The notes: generated by a model from the sequence alone, not told the origin. A DNA stretch of 64,000 nucleotides from Herpetosiphonaceae bacterium (GCA_026003835.1 BPHZ01000009.1:44493-108492), one strand, 5' to 3'. Shown: positions 1-8,543, numbered from the stretch's first letter. Numbers and translations are program-made.

Positions 1-941
1 TAGCGCGCCACATCTTTGAGGCGATAGCTGGAAAGCTCGCGCACGCTGAAATCGTAACGACGCACCGCCTCAAGCGTATCGACAAGCTCGCGGCCGGCGA
101 CGCTGTAGGTGGTGCGGCTGCGCCGGCGCCAGCCCCAGCTTACGGGTTCGTCGTAGCGCTCCAGCAGCGCCGGTCCCTCCCTGCGCCCAAGATTCAACGG
201 AACATCGAGCAGCGCGGCGCGATACTCCAGGAACTGGAGATCGAAGCCGTAGAGGTTGTGATTTTCAAGCACATCAGGATCGCGCTCCTGGATCAGCGCG
301 CAAAGATCGGCGATAAGCCGCCGCTCATCGGCGGGGCTGGCCGCGTCGATAGTCGTCGCCAGACCGCGATTATCCCGCACGGCGACGAGGAAGATGCGCC
401 CACGTCGCGGATCGAGCGCCGTCGTCTCAAGATCGAATTGCAGCCGGTGCAGATCGGCGTAGATCAGGCCGCGAAAGTAGACGCGACCTGTCTGCATCAA
501 ATACTGCTCCACCAGGCCAACGCGATAATACTCGTCAAGATCATAAAGGCTGGTTACCGGCTGGCCCAGGCGCCGCGCTGCTCCAGCGAGCAGCGCGCGC
601 TCCAGCGTGCGCCAGTGCTGCGTTGTGAGAAGATAGCGATAGGAACCCTGAGGGCCGTTGAGTTCACAGAACGAGAGCGCTGAAGCAGCATCCGCGGGAT
701 GAGATGATCGGGACAGGGCGGAGCCGACGTGGGAAAGGTCGGCCAGGGTTGTGCTGAGGATCCAGGGGCGGAAGCGTTCCTCGCTGAAGATCACCTGCCC
801 TTCGACCCGTCGCCATACCAGCGCGCGGCCTGATGCCTCGGCCCACACCGAGACGATCCCCGGTGTCGGATTCCAACCGAACAGCCAGGTATCGTTGGGG
901 TGCCCCGTGCTGAAGGCCGCAGGCGATCCTGTGGGGGTCAT
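1..941 (-). CDS. Family-B DNA polymerase-type 3'-5' exonuclease domain protein (partial)
   Basis: Partial gene running off the left edge; 313 residues are visible from the ATG at 941. The last third looks like the DEDD exonuclease domain of family B DNA polymerases: exo I is FDLETT with D170 and E172, exo II is DVLENHNLYGFDLQFL with N227 and D234, followed by the usual strand and helix up to SYRLKDVAR, just before exo III would be expected. The first 150 residues have no motif I recognise. Such proteins act as proofreading exonucleases or as the N-terminal half of a polymerase B-like protein; the missing 3' part decides which. The gene is followed on its own strand by whatever lies left of the window and is preceded by the glmS terminator. 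The exonuclease call is firm; the full protein type is inference. Confidence 0.75.
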   Translation of the reverse strand, partial: MTPTGSPAAFSTGHPNDTWLFGWNPTPGIVSVWAEASGRALVWRRVEGQVIFSEERFRPWILSTTLADLSHVGSALSRSSHPADAASALSFCELNGPQGSYRYLLTTQHWRTLERALLAGAARRLGQPVTSLYDLDEYYRVGLVEQYLMQTGRVYFRGLIYADLHRLQFDLETTALDPRRGRIFLVAVRDNRGLATTIDAASPADERRLIADLCALIQERDPDVLENHNLYGFDLQFLEYRAALLDVPLNLGRREGPALLERYDEPVSWGWRRRSRTTYSVAGRELVDTLEAVRRYDFSVRELSSYRLKDVAR

Positions 942-1042
942 AAAGGTTTATCTCCCGCCAACATACATCGCTGCATATAGCATACCACAGCGGAAGAGCT
1001 AGAGCGGCTTGTGTTCGGAAGGTGTTCACGCCCCGATTCATA

Positions 1043-1074
1043 AACACGGCCCCCAATCAATCGGGGGCCGTGTT
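1043..1074 (-). terminator. Intrinsic terminator of glmS
   Basis: A perfect 12-bp stem (AACACGGCCCCC at 1043-1054 with its complement at 1063-1074) closes an 8-nt loop, 40 bp past the glmS stop codon. On the minus strand it is followed by TTTATG, a short U-rich tail. It lies between glmS and the exonuclease gene, both on the minus strand, so it should separate the two transcripts. Confidence 0.8.
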
Positions 1075-1113
1075 CAAAGCAACGCAGAACCTACCGGCAG
1101 CCAGCGAACGCGG

Positions 1114-2960
1114 CTACTCCACCGTCACGCTCTTGGCGAGATTGCGCGGCTGGTCGACATCAGCGCCGCGCCGCACCGCCATATAGTAGGCCAGGAGCTG
1201 AAGTGGGATGGTCGTGACGATGGGCGAAAGCAGTGGCGCGGTCCGCGGCACATAGATCACATGCTGCGCCTTTTCGGCGATAAGCCCATCGCCCTCGGTG
1301 GCGATAGCGATGACCTCGCCGCCGCGCGCCCGCACCTGCTCGACATTGGAGAGCATCTTCTCATAAACTTGATCGCGGATGGCGATGCAGACGACCGGCA
1401 TCTGCTCGTCGATCAGCGCGATCGGGCCGTGCTTCATCTCGCCGGCGGGGTAGCCTTCGGCGTGGATGTAGCTGATCTCCTTCATCTTGAGCGCGCCCTC
1501 CAGAGCAATCGGATAGTTGACCCAGCGCCCCAGGTAGAGCATATTGCTGGCACGGTGGTAGCGGTCGACTAACTCGGCGTAGATCGACGTATCGCGCAGC
1601 AGATCGCCGACGTGGTTGGGGATCTCCAGCAGCGACTGGATCTCCTGGCGCATGCGGCTGCGTTCGATCCTACCGCGCGCTTGTGCCAGCCGCAACGCAA
1701 AGAGATAGAGCGCTATGATCATCGTTGTAAAGGCCTTGGTTGAGGCCACGCCGATCTCCGGTCCGGCATTGAGGTAGATCACGCCGCCGTTGGCGAGGCG
1801 AGCGGCCTGGCTGCCGATGGCATTGACAATACTCACGCTCTTGACACCGGCGGCGCGCGCCGCCTCCATCGCCGCCAGCGTGTCCACCGTTTCGCCAGAT
1901 TGGGTGACCGCCAGCAGCAGCGTGCGCTCGTCGAGGATCGGGTTGCGGTAGCGGAACTCAGATCCGTAGTCGGTTTCGACACGCACCCCTGCCAGGGTTT
2001 CAATAAAGAATTTGCCCAGGAGGCAGGCGTACAGCGCGGTGCCGCAGGCGACAGCGTAGATCTTATCGATGCGGCGCAAATCCTCATCGCTCAGCAGCAG
2101 GTCGTTCAGATGTACCTCGCCGACCTCCACATCGACGCGACCCCCAAGGCAGTCGCTGATGGCGCGGGGCTGCTCGAAGATTTCCTTCTGCATAAAGTGC
2201 TTGTAGCCACCTTTTGCCGCCGAGACCGGATCCCAGGCAACGGTGACGATCTCCTTCTCGATAGGCTCGCCGCTGATGCGGAAAAACCTCGGCCCCTCAG
2301 AAGTCACAAGCGCCATCTCCCCGTCGTCAAGGAACACCATGCGCTGGGTGTAGTCCAGGATGGCCGGCACATCAGAGGCCACAAACGTTTCGCCGTTGCC
2401 CAGGCCGATGACGACGGCGCCGGCGTAGCCCAGGCGTGCTGCCAGGATCAGGCCGTGATGATTGCGGTTCATGGCGACAACGGCGTTACCGCCGCGCAGA
2501 TCCTGCATAGCCTTACCAAACGCGGCAACAAAATCGCCTGTCTCGCGCTCGTAGAGCCCAATCAGATGGGCGATCACCTCGGTGTCGGTTTGGGAGCTAA
2601 ACCGGATACCCTGCTCGATCAGGCGGCCCTTGAGATCGAGGTAGTTTTCCACAATGCCGTTCTGGATGACGACGATATTGCCGCTGGCATCGCGGTGTGG
2701 GGTGTGCGTTTTCTTCGGTCACTGCCCCGTGGGGTAGCCCAACGCGTGTGCCCGATACCCTGCTGCCCGCTGGTGGGTTCGTTGCGCAGTCTGGTCGTGA
2801 GATGATGGAGCTTGCCGACCGAGCGCCGGATCAAAAAATCGCTGCCGTTGAGGATGGCGATACCTGCTGAATCATAGCCTCGATATTCAAGTCGCTGCAG
2901 CCCACCGATGACAACCTCCGTCGCCTCGCGGGGACCGACATAGCCAACGATACCGCACAT
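1114..2960 (-). CDS. glmS: Glutamine-fructose-6-phosphate aminotransferase (two +1 frameshifts)
   Basis: GlmS makes glucosamine-6-phosphate from fructose-6-phosphate and glutamine, the first step to UDP-GlcNAc. The N-terminus starts MCGIVGYVG with nucleophile Cys2, then RLEYRGYDSAG and GIGHTRWAT of the glutamine amidotransferase domain; the rest (from about residue 250) carries both SIS sugar-isomerase domains, with TQSGETVDTL, and ends NLAKSVTVE as in intact GlmS. The reading frame breaks twice within 40 bp. An extra G in the run at 2731-2734 and an extra T near 2698 shift the frame; between them the middle frame still encodes the expected VTEENAHP, and removing both bases restores a normal ~615-aa enzyme. 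Because the gene is normally essential and the sequence is otherwise perfectly conserved, I read these as sequence errors or very recent lesions. A glmS ribozyme-like element lies 274 nt upstream. Confidence 0.9.
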
Positions 2961-3233
2961 GATGACGTTCTCCTTGTAATGGTAGCCTCTAACCGTTAGC
3001 CATCAGCTCTGACTGGTAGCACTACGCTTCCGGTCACCGGATCCCTGCGCCAGCCCTCTCGGCATTGGATGCTACAAAAACCAATGCAAATTCACTGCCA
3101 CAACCAGCTAACGGTTCAGGATTGGCTGCTAAAAACGAAACGAGCACGCTAGCACGGCGCATGCACACTGATCGCGCAGCCCTCGCAGGGGCTGCCGGAC
3201 CAGCTGCGCATTTCGCTGCTATGTGCTCGATGG

Positions 3234-3381
3234 CGCCACCAGGCTCGTCATTGTCCCGCCGGTTGCCCGGCGGCTTTGAGCAAGCCTTTTAGGGTGTGGC
3301 GTAAGCCCTAGAGGCGTCCGCCGATCATCGATTTTCCCAGGGCGGGCAGGGCGCCGGGGAGCGCTACCCCTCCGGCGTTGC
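3234..3381 (-). ncRNA. glmS ribozyme (candidate), 5' leader of glmS
   Basis: On the minus strand, upstream of glmS, the sequence reproduces the core of the glmS self-cleaving riboswitch. Core: AUCGA-UGA-UCGGCGGACGCCUC at about 3311-3331, close to the family's AUCGA..UUCGGCGGAUG.CUCC, including the P2.1 pairing CGA/UCG. P1: a GGGG/CCCC hairpin (3356-3359 with 3367-3370) preceded by CGCC (3374-3377), which can pair with GGCG of the core (P2.2). P3: UAGGG/CCCUA (3290-3294 with 3306-3310), whose loop CGCCAC (3296-3301) pairs with GUGGCG at 3234-3239, the P3.1 pseudoknot that ends the ribozyme. A GGACAA segment and a GCAA-capped hairpin sit in the P4 region. Length (148 nt), strand and position fit. 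Departures: +1 of the cleavage site appears to be A rather than G, and the GACGAGG segment is poorly matched. In other bacteria glucosamine-6-phosphate triggers cleavage and lowers glmS expression. Confidence 0.8.
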
Positions 3382-3566
3382 AGGCTACGATCCGCTACAT
3401 ATGGAGCCCTGTAGAATGCCCTGGTTAGCACCCGCCTCGCGGCGGGGAACCTCTACCTCGTCACCTGCGGCCTCTGAACTGCAGGTCGGGCGCTTTTTCA
3501 GTATCGAGCGCAGTGGCCTCCTTTCTTTCTCATCCCGTTCCATTGATCCTGCCATCCGTAGGATTG

Positions 3567-3572
3567 ATTATA
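3567..3572 (-). promoter_or_regulatory. Possible -10 box for the glmS transcript
   Basis: TATAAT on the minus strand (ATTATA on plus), about 185 nt upstream of the ribozyme and 600 nt upstream of glmS. No convincing -35 was seen at 16-18 bp. The 2961-3662 spacer otherwise holds only the ribozyme; several short open frames in it show no family resemblance and no ribosome binding site. Confidence 0.3.
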
Positions 3573-3662
3573 GCATGCTGCTGCAAGCTGGCATCGTTTT
3601 TGCTGAATGCCGGTATTACGGCACAATGAGGTGCTGTAGTACTATCCAAAGGAGGAGAAGCT

Positions 3663-3989
3663 ATGCCGCACACACCAATGCATCGCTGGGAGGAGCGAGA
3701 GAACGAGTTCCGGACTGACTGGGAGCGAACCTATCCTAATCGCCCCTGGAATGAGGCCCGCTCCGGGTACCGCTATGGCTGGGAGATGGGCTACGACGAT
3801 CGCTATCGCAACCGGAGCTGGAGCGAGTCTGAGAGCGATCTCCGGACCGGCTGGACCAACTGGTCTGCGCAGACCAGGACAGAGGGTGGCGCCGGCCAGC
3901 AGATGGAGCAGACCTGGGAGAGCATTAAGGATAGCGTTCGCGAGGGTTGGGAGCGTGCCAGACGTGAGTTTAACAAGATGACCTCCTAG
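3663..3989 (+). CDS. Hypothetical Trp/Arg-rich small protein
   Basis: A 108-residue hydrophilic protein of unknown function. The start ATG follows a strong AAAGGAGGAGAAG ribosome binding site, and a good terminator lies 29 bp after the stop, so it is a single-gene transcript. The sequence is rich in Trp, Arg, Glu and Tyr. Two similar stretches, ENEFRTDWERTYPNRPW and ESDLRTGWTNWSAQ, suggest an internal repeat, and aromatic residues recur every 4-10 positions (FRTDWERTYPNRPW, GYRYGWEMGY). The last 30 residues look like an amphipathic helix. There is no signal peptide or membrane segment. I do not recognise a named family; the composition suggests a small, charged, possibly helical stress- or surface-binding protein, but that is only a guess. 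Confidence 0.75.
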   Translation: MPHTPMHRWEERENEFRTDWERTYPNRPWNEARSGYRYGWEMGYDDRYRNRSWSESESDLRTGWTNWSAQTRTEGGAGQQMEQTWESIKDSVREGWERARREFNKMTS

Positions 3990-4017
3990 TGGTCAACCAC
4001 ATCAATCATCATGAGAT

Positions 4018-4053
4018 AGAGGGAGCAGGCTATGTCTGCTCCCTCTTTTTTTC
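4018..4053 (+). terminator. Intrinsic terminator after the Trp-rich small gene
   Basis: AGAGGGAGCAG (4018-4028) pairs with CTGCTCCCTCT (4036-4046) across a 7-nt loop and is followed by a run of Ts: an 11-bp stem with a clear U tract. It can end the 3663-3989 transcript. Confidence 0.9.
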
Positions 4054-4097
4054 CTAGATCGGTCATGATCCAGCCAGCGTTGAACCAAGACCGCTCA

Positions 4098-4475
4098 TCA
4101 GGCTCTCTCCATGTGAGCAGCCTGGCGAATCGCCTCCAGCAGGAGCTTATCAAGCTCCTGCTTGGCGATACATGCGAAGGCGCCTGCTGCCCGGGCCCGC
4201 TGGCGCGTTACAAGGTCATCGTGAAGACTCAGGATCACGACAGCGCACTCAGGCACCGCCTGCCGCAGCGCCTTCGTCGCCGCGATGCCGTCCATCCGGG
4301 GCATCATAATGTCCATCAGCACAACATCGGGGCGCAGCCCGTCTACCAGGGCCAGCGACGATTCCCCATCGCCGGCCTCGCCGACGATCAATATATCCGG
4401 CTCCAGGGATAGCCGCATCCGCAATCCCTGTCTCACCGCCGGCTGATCGTCTACAAGCACAAGGCGTATAGCCAT
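4098..4475 (-). CDS. Stand-alone response-regulator receiver protein
   Basis: A 125-residue single receiver (REC) domain with no output domain. The acidic pair is D9/D10, the phospho-acceptor is D55 in VLMDIMMPRMDG, and the conserved Ser and Lys are in LSLHDD and IAKQE. It reads MAIRLVLVDDQPAVRQGLRM and is clearly paralogous to the NarL-type regulator on the other strand (MAIKVLIADDHSVVRQGLRM). The two are transcribed divergently from a 190-bp spacer. Single-domain receivers usually act by docking to a partner or as phosphate sinks for a shared kinase; the kinase at 5319-6551 is the obvious candidate, which is inference. The frame ends naturally after the REC fold, so it is either a genuine receiver-only protein or a NarL regulator that lost its DNA-binding half long ago. 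Confidence 0.9.
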   Translation of the reverse strand: MAIRLVLVDDQPAVRQGLRMRLSLEPDILIVGEAGDGESSLALVDGLRPDVVLMDIMMPRMDGIAATKALRQAVPECAVVILSLHDDLVTRQRARAAGAFACIAKQELDKLLLEAIRQAAHMERA

Positions 4476-4542
4476 GACCTCCCCCTCATGACCGGGCCTC
4501 CTGCCGCACCCGCCGGCCGACCGAGGCGCGCAAGAGATATGC

Positions 4543-4548
4543 TACAAT
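4543..4548 (+). promoter_or_regulatory. Possible -10 box of the regulator/kinase operon
   Basis: TACAAT, about 120 nt upstream of the NarL-type regulator and in the divergent spacer with the receiver-only gene. No clear -35 was found, so the assignment is tentative. Confidence 0.3.
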
Positions 4549-4668
4549 GGCCGGCATGTGGTGAGTGTATTCCCCTCCTGAGTCGTAGTCATCCCACCAA
4601 TGATCGATCTCCGCTTATGACCTTTCGGTGAGGGTAGGCTCCATCAAAAGGTGGATAGGAGTAAGGAG

Positions 4669-5322
4669 ATGGCGATCAAGGTGCTGATAGCCGACGACCA
4701 TAGCGTAGTGCGACAGGGGCTGCGGATGTTCCTGGGGCTCGACCCGGAGCTGGAAATCGTCGGCGAGGCGACCAACGGCGCCGAGGCGCTCACGCTGGTG
4801 TGTGAGCTGCGACCGAATATCGTGCTCATGGATCTGCTGATGCCTGTTATGGATGGGATCACCGCTATCGCCGCAATCAAGCGCAAGAGCCCGGAGACGG
4901 AGGTGCTGGCGCTGACCAGCGTGTTGGAGGACACCTGGGTGGTGAGAGCGGTTCGCGCAGGAGCCATCGGCTATCTCCTCAAAGATATGCAGGCCGACGA
5001 TCTGCGCAAGGCGATCAAAGCCGCTGCTGCAGGACAGGTTCAGCTCTCACCGCAGGCGGCCGCGCGCCTGATGCATGAGGTCAGGGCACCGGAGAGCCCT
5101 GAGGCGCTGACTGAGCGCGAGACAGATGTGTTACGGCTGCTGGTGCTCGGCCGGGCCAACAAGGAAATCGCCTTCAGCTTGGGGATCGGCGAGAAGACTG
5201 TTAAGACTCACGTCAGTAATATCCTGGCAAAGCTCGGCGTACAGAGCCGCACCCAGGCTGCCCTCTATGCGATGCGTCTTGGTCTGGTGCCCGAGGACGC
5301 CGGAGATAGGGCAGAGTCATGA
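4669..5322 (+). CDS. NarL/FixJ-family response regulator
   Basis: A 217-residue two-component regulator. The receiver domain is at residues 3-118, with acidic D9/D10, phospho-acceptor D55 in VLMDLLMP, T83 and K105. A LuxR/NarL-type helix-turn-helix follows at about 147-205 (LTERETDVLRLLVLGRANKEIA..LGIGEKTVKTHVSNILAKLGV). I prefer the ATG at 4669 over the in-frame GTG at 4651: it directly follows a TAGGAGTAAGGAG binding site and gives the usual REC N-terminus MAIKVLIADDH. The last four bases overlap the start of the histidine kinase (ATGA at 5319-5322), so the pair is translationally coupled. Phosphorylated protein should bind DNA as a dimer; targets cannot be read from the sequence. Confidence 0.95.
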   Translation: MAIKVLIADDHSVVRQGLRMFLGLDPELEIVGEATNGAEALTLVCELRPNIVLMDLLMPVMDGITAIAAIKRKSPETEVLALTSVLEDTWVVRAVRAGAIGYLLKDMQADDLRKAIKAAAAGQVQLSPQAAARLMHEVRAPESPEALTERETDVLRLLVLGRANKEIAFSLGIGEKTVKTHVSNILAKLGVQSRTQAALYAMRLGLVPEDAGDRAES

Positions 5323-6551
5323 AAGACCGGCAGAAGGCGGAGAGCGACCGCAGTATGAGCGAGTACATAGAGATGTACCAGAGCCTGGAGCGGCAGTTTC
5401 AGGAGCGCACCCAGGAGCTTTCAGCCCTGCTGCGTATCTCCCATAATGTTTCCTCGACGCTGGATCTCAAGTCACTGTTAAAGCTTATCCTCGACCAGCT
5501 CGGTACGCTGATGGAGTACAGCGGCGCCTCTATCATGACTCTCGCTAACGATGAGCTGGCGCTGCTGGATTATCGTGGACCAGTCCCACGCGAGGAAGCG
5601 CTGAGGTTGCGCATCCCTTTGGAACACGCCAGAGCCAATCGGTCAGTCATTCTGGAACACCGGCCGGTTATCATCCCCGATGTCCAGGATGATGGTCCTC
5701 TGGCACAAAACTTCCGGGAATCGGCCGGCCAGGAGATCCGTACGCTGTACAGCTATATCCGTTCCTGGATGGGCGTGCCGCTGATCGCCAAAGAACAGGT
5801 TATTGGAATGCTGACCCTGGACCACAGCGAGCCACATCATTACACGGAGCGCCACGCCGAGCTGGCGCTGGCGATCGCCAACCAAGCCGCAGTGGCGATC
5901 GAAAACGCCAGGCTGTACGAGCAGGCGCAAGAGCTGGCAGCGCTTCAAGAGCGACAGCGACTGGCGCGAGAGCTTCACGACTCGGTCTCGCAGGCGTTGT
6001 ATGGTATCGTACTGGGCGCTCAGACGGCTCGTGCCTTGCTCAGCATTGATCCGGGCCGGGCTGCCGAACCCCTCGACTATGTGCTCTCGCTGGCGGAGGC
6101 GGGGCTGGCTGAAATGCGCGCACTGATCTTTGAGCTGCGTCCTGAAGCGCTTGAGATCGAGGGGCTGGCGGCTGCACTGGCGAAGCATGCGACATCGCTA
6201 CGCGCTCGCCACGGCATCGAGGTGCAGATCAGCCTTTGCGCGGAGCCGGCTCTGCCCTTCGAGATGAAGGTGGCTGTGTATCGCATTGCTCAGGAGGCGC
6301 TCCACAACGTCGTCAAGCATGCCAGGGCTACCCAGGTTGCTGTGCTGCTCTCCTGTGACGAATACGCAATCATCCTTGAGGTTTGGGATAATGGACAGGG
6401 ATTTGATCCAGCGGCAGCGTTCCCCGGACACCTGGGCCTGCGCTCGATGCGTGAGCGCGCCATGGAGTTTGGCGGTACATTGCGTATCGATAGCGCGCCC
6501 GGTAAAGGAACCTGTGTCCGTGCCCATATTCCACTGGAAGCCGGAAGCTAG
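5319..6551 (+). CDS. GAF-domain sensor histidine kinase (NarX/DesK-like HisKA_3)
   Basis: A 410-residue cytoplasmic kinase that should phosphorylate the co-encoded NarL-type regulator. A short coiled-coil (residues 15-40) leads into a GAF sensor domain (about 45-195, ending LAIANQAAVAIENARLY). The dimerisation/phosphotransfer helix has H220 in RQRLARELHDSVSQALYGI, and the HATPase_c domain has N330 (EALHNVVKHA), DNGQGFD at 357-363, GHLGL at 370-374 and GKGT at 395-398. All catalytic boxes are intact. There is no transmembrane segment, so the signal is internal (GAF ligand, redox or a partner). The gene overlaps the regulator by 4 bp. The divergent receiver-only protein may be a second phosphate acceptor. 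Confidence 0.95.
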   Translation: MKDRQKAESDRSMSEYIEMYQSLERQFQERTQELSALLRISHNVSSTLDLKSLLKLILDQLGTLMEYSGASIMTLANDELALLDYRGPVPREEALRLRIPLEHARANRSVILEHRPVIIPDVQDDGPLAQNFRESAGQEIRTLYSYIRSWMGVPLIAKEQVIGMLTLDHSEPHHYTERHAELALAIANQAAVAIENARLYEQAQELAALQERQRLARELHDSVSQALYGIVLGAQTARALLSIDPGRAAEPLDYVLSLAEAGLAEMRALIFELRPEALEIEGLAAALAKHATSLRARHGIEVQISLCAEPALPFEMKVAVYRIAQEALHNVVKHARATQVAVLLSCDEYAIILEVWDNGQGFDPAAAFPGHLGLRSMRERAMEFGGTLRIDSAPGKGTCVRAHIPLEAGS

Positions 6552-6580
6552 TCGTCCGCCACCCAGATAGCATGGGCGGT

Positions 6581-6603
6581 CCGGAGGGGCTTCTGCCCTC
6601 CGG
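6581..6603. repeat. GC-rich intergenic hairpin (possible weak terminator)
   Basis: CCGGAGGG (6581-6588) and CCCTCCGG (6596-6603) form an 8-bp stem, 30 bp after the kinase stop codon, without a following T run. A closely similar hairpin lies at 8523-8543 after the next gene, so this may be a dispersed intergenic repeat as much as a terminator. Confidence 0.5.
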
Positions 6604-6675
6604 CCCTCTGCTTATCGAGATCAACACCGCTGAGCCTTGACGTTTCGAGTATGATTTTGCGCTGGAGTGTTGTTT

Positions 6676-8484
6676 ATGAAACAAACAGAGATGAATCTAC
6701 CGCGCTGGGATATGATGGGTGTCTATCCCGGCCTCGAGTCGCCTGAATTCGAGGCTGCTTTTCGCTCGATCATTGGCTCGATCGATCACCTGGCCGATCT
6801 ATTCGATCGCTACAACGTTGGCTACAGCGAGCCTGCACCTGTTGATCAAGCAGGAGTGGAGGCATTTGAGGCGGTAACACTGGCCTACAATACGTTACTG
6901 GACGATCTGCGAACAGTGAGCGCCTATATTCGGAGCTTTGTCGCCACAGAATCTCAGAACAGCCTGGCGCAGGCGCGGCTAAGTGAGCTGCAGCAGCATA
7001 GCGTGCGGCTGTCAAAGCTCAGCACGCGCTTTACAGCCTGGATCGGCTCGCTCGACGTTGAATCGCTCATCGAGCGCTCCGAACTCGCCCGCAGCCACGC
7101 CTTTCGACTGCGCAAGACAAAGCTCAGCGCCAGCCATCTGATGTCGCAGCAGGAGGAGGCGCTGGCTGCGGAGCTGGCCGTGACCGGGAGCAGCGCCTGG
7201 ACGAAGCTCCATAACAACTTCACCTCACAGCTGCTGGTTCCTGTCGAGCTGGAGGGGCGCCGGCAGCAGCTCCCGATGAGTATGGTACGCAATCTGGCCT
7301 ACAACCCCGACCGCGAGGTGCGGAGGCGGGCCTACGAGGCTGAGCTGGCCGCCTGGCGCGAGGCTGCGGTGCCCATCGCCGCGGCGCTGAACAGCATCAA
7401 GGGCGAGACGAATACGCTGAGTGCCCGGCGTGGATGGGAGGCGCCGCTGGCGATGGCGCTCTTCGAGAATAACATCGACCGCCCAACACTCGACGCAATG
7501 ATGCTGGCAGCACGGGAAGCCTTCCCCGACTTCCGGCGCTATCTGCGGGCGAAGGCGCGGCTTCTTGGCCTGCCTGCGCTGGCCTGGTACGACCTCTTCG
7601 CGCCGGTTGGGAAAGAGACGCGTCTATGGCCGTTTGACGAGGCGGCTCACTTTATTGTTGAGCAGTTTGGCACGTTTTCAGCAAAGCTCCAGGAATTCGG
7701 GAAGCGGGCTTTCGCTGAACGCTGGATTGACGCCGAGCCTCGGGCCGGCAAGCGCGATGGCGCCTTCTGTATGTCTCTGCGCCGCGATGAGTCGCGTATT
7801 CTGATGAACTACCAGCCCTCATTCAATGCGGTCAGAACCCTGGCCCACGAGCTTGGTCACGCCTACCACAACCTCAACCTTGCAGCGCGAAGCCCACTGC
7901 AGCGACTAACCCCGATGACGCTGGCCGAAACTGCCAGCATCTTCTGTGAGACGGTGGTGCAGCAGGCCGCGCTGCACAACGCCGGCAGGGGAGATCAGCT
8001 GATCATTCTGGAAACATCGCTGCAGAGCGCATGCCAGGTCGTCGTTGATATCACCAGTCGCTTCTTGTTTGAGCAGCGGGTCTTCGAGCAACGCCGCCGG
8101 CGCGAGCTTTCAGTCGATGAGTTCAACCAGTTGATGCTGGAAGCGCAGCGCGAGACATACGGCGACGGCCTCGATCCGCAAGCCCTCCATCCGTTTATGT
8201 GGGCGAGCAAGCCTCACTACTACTCATCGACCTTCTACAACTTCCCCTATATGTTCGGGCTCCTCTTCGGCCTGGGGCTCTACGCCCGCTACCAGGCTGA
8301 CCCTGAGGCCTTCAAAGCCAGCTATGACGAACTCCTCTCCTCTACGGGGATGGGCGAGGCGGCTGAGCTGGCAGCGCGTTTTGGCATTGATATCCGCACG
8401 CCCGATTTCTGGCGCTCAAGCCTGGATATCATCCGCGCTCATATCGATCGCTTCGAGGTGCTTGCGCAGCAGCAGACAGCGTAG
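6676..8484 (+). CDS. Oligoendopeptidase F family zinc peptidase (M3B)
   Basis: A 602-residue cytosolic peptidase of the thimet-oligopeptidase superfamily, expected to cut short peptides in peptide recycling. The zinc site is HELGHAYH at about residues 391-398, and the length and helical character match the PepF/M3B group. Downstream ETASIFCE supplies the third ligand region, and a Tyr-rich WASKPHYYSSTFYNFPYMFG segment lies near the C-terminus as in the family. I chose the ATG at 6676; an in-frame GTG at 6667 would add three residues but has no better binding site. It stands alone, flanked by two similar GC-rich hairpins, and has no signal peptide. Confidence 0.92.
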   Translation: MKQTEMNLPRWDMMGVYPGLESPEFEAAFRSIIGSIDHLADLFDRYNVGYSEPAPVDQAGVEAFEAVTLAYNTLLDDLRTVSAYIRSFVATESQNSLAQARLSELQQHSVRLSKLSTRFTAWIGSLDVESLIERSELARSHAFRLRKTKLSASHLMSQQEEALAAELAVTGSSAWTKLHNNFTSQLLVPVELEGRRQQLPMSMVRNLAYNPDREVRRRAYEAELAAWREAAVPIAAALNSIKGETNTLSARRGWEAPLAMALFENNIDRPTLDAMMLAAREAFPDFRRYLRAKARLLGLPALAWYDLFAPVGKETRLWPFDEAAHFIVEQFGTFSAKLQEFGKRAFAERWIDAEPRAGKRDGAFCMSLRRDESRILMNYQPSFNAVRTLAHELGHAYHNLNLAARSPLQRLTPMTLAETASIFCETVVQQAALHNAGRGDQLIILETSLQSACQVVVDITSRFLFEQRVFEQRRRRELSVDEFNQLMLEAQRETYGDGLDPQALHPFMWASKPHYYSSTFYNFPYMFGLLFGLGLYARYQADPEAFKASYDELLSSTGMGEAAELAARFGIDIRTPDFWRSSLDIIRAHIDRFEVLAQQQTA

Positions 8485-8522
8485 TGGCCCACCGCCTTGA
8501 TTCTGATGTGTAAAGTGGGAGC

Positions 8523-8543
8523 CGGAGGGGCCTGGCCCCTCCG
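8523..8543. repeat. GC-rich intergenic hairpin, related to 6581-6603
   Basis: CGGAGGGG (8523-8530) pairs perfectly with CCCCTCCG (8536-8543) over a 5-nt loop, 38 bp after the oligoendopeptidase stop. It is followed by AATCTTCCT rather than a T run. It resembles the hairpin at 6581-6603 in both sequence and placement, so either weak termination or a REP-like dispersed element is possible. Confidence 0.5.

Noticed and set aside
2690..2760. Programmed frameshifting in glmS
   Set aside because: Two successive shifts with no slippery site, in a gene not known to use recoding, and the same error type in unrelated genes.
3401..3718. A 105-codon plus-strand frame overlapping the small Trp-rich gene
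   Set aside because: No binding site, composition unlike a protein, and it overlaps the better supported gene in another frame.
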